Below are positions 61,935 through 64,000 of a stretch of 64,000 nt of DNA, piece after piece. Under the pieces are notes generated by a model. The model was not told the origin of the DNA. It searched no databases and was given only the letters and a program-made list of their open reading frames with translations. This DNA is from Acanthornis magna. Lineage: Eukaryota > Chordata > Aves > Passeriformes > Acanthizidae. Position numbers and translations under genes: made by a program. Location of the stretch: assembly GCA_036785705.1 (NCBI GenBank), contig JAWUZG010000013.1, positions 19,625,001-19,689,000 on the forward strand, given 5' to 3'. Each line of letters begins with the position of its first letter. Position 1 is the first letter of the stretch.

Positions 61935-62112
61935 AAAGAGGGGAAAAGATGAGCAGATAGTGACAGGACAAAGGGGAATGGTTTCAAACCAAAGGAGGTG
62001 AGATTTAGATTAGATATTGGGAAGAAAATCTTCCCTGTGAGGGTGGGCAGGCCCTGGCACAGGGTGCCAAGAGAAGCTGTGGTTTGGAGCCTCCTGGAGT
62101 CTCCATGCCCTG
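61935..62112 (+). mobile_element. CR1 LINE 3' fragment, plus orientation, 3' end lost
   Basis: It carries AGTGACAGGACAAAGGGGAA, GGTTTCAAACCAAAGGAGGT, AGATTTAGATTAGATATTGG and GGGTGGGCAGGCCCTGGCAC, then GCCAAGAGAAGCTGTGG, with loss of similarity after CCTCCTGGAGTCTCCATGCC. It corresponds to the middle of the CR1 tail; the terminal 150 bases present in other copies are missing. Confidence 0.92.
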
Positions 62113-63270
62113 AAAGAAATGAATGAGAGCTGTTAGACACCACAGCTCTTCAGCAGGCAGGAATGAGCCAGAGCATGTGTGAACTGAGGACATAAATTAA
62201 TAACAATCTCAGCACCTTGTTAATTATGCCCTAAGCCATGTACACGCCACAAATCAGTAGCTTTACAAACCTGCACAACCCTTCAGCATTGCAATCTTTT
62301 CAGTTTTATGTTACAACAGGGAAAGTTCTTTTTTAGGGATTTTTTTCCAGGTTGGTTTTTTTTTCACATGATGTAGTTATGGGTTACAATACCTAGGAAA
62401 TTAAGGTTTATGCTACAATGTCAATGTTACCTCAACTAGAGAGGAGAAGATTGTACAATCTCAGAAGACCATCTGGCAAGAAATTGTTTTTGAAAGACAT
62501 AAAAGCCAACAGATAGCACTGTTCATCAGCTTCACACCATCAGAAACCTTCGGGTTTATCTTTGTACTGAGACCATCCGTGTCATCAGTCACATAATTTA
62601 GAGTAAGAAATATATAAAGATTCTGTTCAGTGGCAATTACAGTTATAAAGACCAATAGAGAAATCATTTGCTGTGCTGTCAGCTCAGGGATTACAGATTT
62701 CATGTGAGGTTTTAGTGACCTCGGGGCATTAAAAGTGATATCCCTCTCAGCACAGTAGATTGAAAAGTATTGATGAGAGAGTCAAGATGAGAGAACAGCA
62801 GCTTGCTAAGACATTCCTCTGCCTCTGCCCATTTACTGCTACATTAATCTTTCCTTGATCTATTAAATTCCATTTTCTTGGACATTTATTCTGGGGACAT
62901 GTAGGAAATGAGCTGAACGTATATCATCACGTCAGCTGGCACCCTAAAAGGACTCCAAAGCCATGAACCCAAAAGGACAGCAAATATGTCATTTGGCAGT
63001 GCAGGGTAGGAGCTTTCCACCAACAAATGAGTGAGACTGTGACTTCCTTTCCCAGTGGCATTGGCATCAAGGTTTTGAACTAAAGCTGAAAGTATTTTCA
63101 TTTTGCCAGGTTAAGAACCACACCATAACCAATATGATCTTCACAGCACAAACAATCCTGGGCAGACTGAGTAGGGGAATGTATTGACTTCCTTAGGGTC
63201 AGGAGGCCACCTGCTTGTACCTACCCTGTACAATGGTCATTCACATGAAATACTGGGCAAGGGATTCCAA
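62113..63270. other. AT-rich unique sequence, no gene seen
   Basis: Bases 62200-62900 are AT-rich with stops in all frames and two T-runs near 62340-62370. Nothing recognised. Confidence 0.55.
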
Positions 63271-63406
63271 AGCAGATGGACTCTCCACCCCTGGAAGTGC
63301 CCAAGGCCAGGCTGGATGGGGCTTGGAGCAGCCTGGGACAGTGGGAGGTGTCCCTGCCCATGGCAGAGGGTGCAATGAGATGATCTCCAAGGTCCCTTCC
63401 AACCCT
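63271..63406 (+). mobile_element. CR1 LINE 3'-end fragment, plus orientation
   Basis: It carries AGATGGACTCTCCACCCCTG, GAAGTGCCCAAGGCCAGGCT, GGATGGGGCTTGGAGCAGCC, TGGGACAGTGGGAGGTGTCC and TGCCCATGGCAGAGGGTGCA, and ends with GATCTCCAAGGTCCCTTCCA. The terminal ATTCTATGA octamers are not preserved. It keeps the GGATGGGGCTTGGAGCA wording. Confidence 0.95.
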
Positions 63407-64000
63407 CCACTCTCTGCATGTGTCCGCAGAAAAGACATTCAGGCAGAGAGCAAAAGGTATGAGAAAAGTAAGGTACCATCATCAGTACTCTACAAACACC
63501 AAAGGAGTGCTGCAAACAGCTTTTTTCAAAGCTTTCTGGAGGAAAAAGCAAGAGGGCAAGGGTCAAGCAGGCACAGAGCAGAGTGTGGGTTTACCTGCTC
63601 TTGCACTGCAACCCTGATGGAACATTCATTTATAGCTTTAGAATTGCAGCTTCAATATTAACTCTTAGGAGATTTGAAGGGCTTCAGTTTGGTTCAGCAG
63701 TCACAAGATTTTAGCCCTTAATGCCCCTCAAAATGTGCTGCTCAAGGCAGAGAGAGAGTCCCCCTCCTTGCTGAGATGATGAGCTGTGACCATGGGTGGT
63801 CCCAGCAGGACTCAGGGACATTCCTTCCTGTACTTGGGGAAGGCTTTCTCATGTCCCTGTCTGGAGGAACAGAAACTCTTCTTCTGCTCCTCATCGTAGC
63901 CCCCAAATCCATGTGAGCTGCTCAGCCTGCACAGCTGCACTTGGGAGCAGACTGCACTACTTCTTCACTAGGCTGCAGATGAGCTGAGGCTCCCTGAGTC
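63407..64000. other. Unique noncoding sequence to the window end
   Basis: Small frames only; nothing recognised. Confidence 0.55.

Overview
The window looks like bird nuclear DNA, most likely from a songbird or close relative, and it appears to be intergenic or deep intronic. Three things point this way. The only abundant interspersed repeat is the avian LINE CR1, seen as about 15 short 3'-end fragments. There is one solitary retroviral LTR with a 6-base target duplication. No SINE family is visible, and repeat density is low. The species assignment is inference from repeat content, not from a gene.

I could not identify any protein-coding gene, rRNA, tRNA, CRISPR array or operon. Open frames reach about 210 codons, but they lie in GC-rich stretches or run antisense through CR1 copies. 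Many lack an ATG near their 5' end. They are about what chance gives over six frames of 64 kb. One isolated 93-base stretch (56462-56554) has exon-like borders and is listed only as a weak candidate. I saw no CpG-island-like promoter region.

Layout: 0-5 kb holds a 66-base tandem repeat at the left edge, a G-quadruplex motif, an A-rich tract, a CR1 tail and a 20-base minisatellite. 5-19.7 kb is unique sequence with five CR1 fragments. 19.7-20.3 kb is a complete solo LTR, the best-defined element here. 20.3-36.5 kb is mostly unique and often AT-rich; it holds a duplicated 80-87-base segment at 24.2 kb, a dispersed repeat pair at 26.2 and 27.6 kb, an ATT microsatellite and one worn CR1 piece. 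36.5-37.1 kb is the longest CR1 fragment. 37-50 kb is unique sequence with a CTCF-like motif, two CR1 pieces, a CTCTG microsatellite, a 69-base tandem duplication and a 34-base poly(A) run. 50-64 kb has five or six more CR1 pieces, a homeodomain-core-rich block at 55.2 kb and a second dispersed repeat pair at 59.5 and 60.2 kb.

Since no genes were recognised, no pathway can be described. If the window has a function it is probably regulatory: several AT-rich blocks dense in homeodomain, SOX/TCF or octamer-like words look like conserved noncoding elements. That can only be settled by cross-species alignment. I did not find a convincing previously undescribed biological system.
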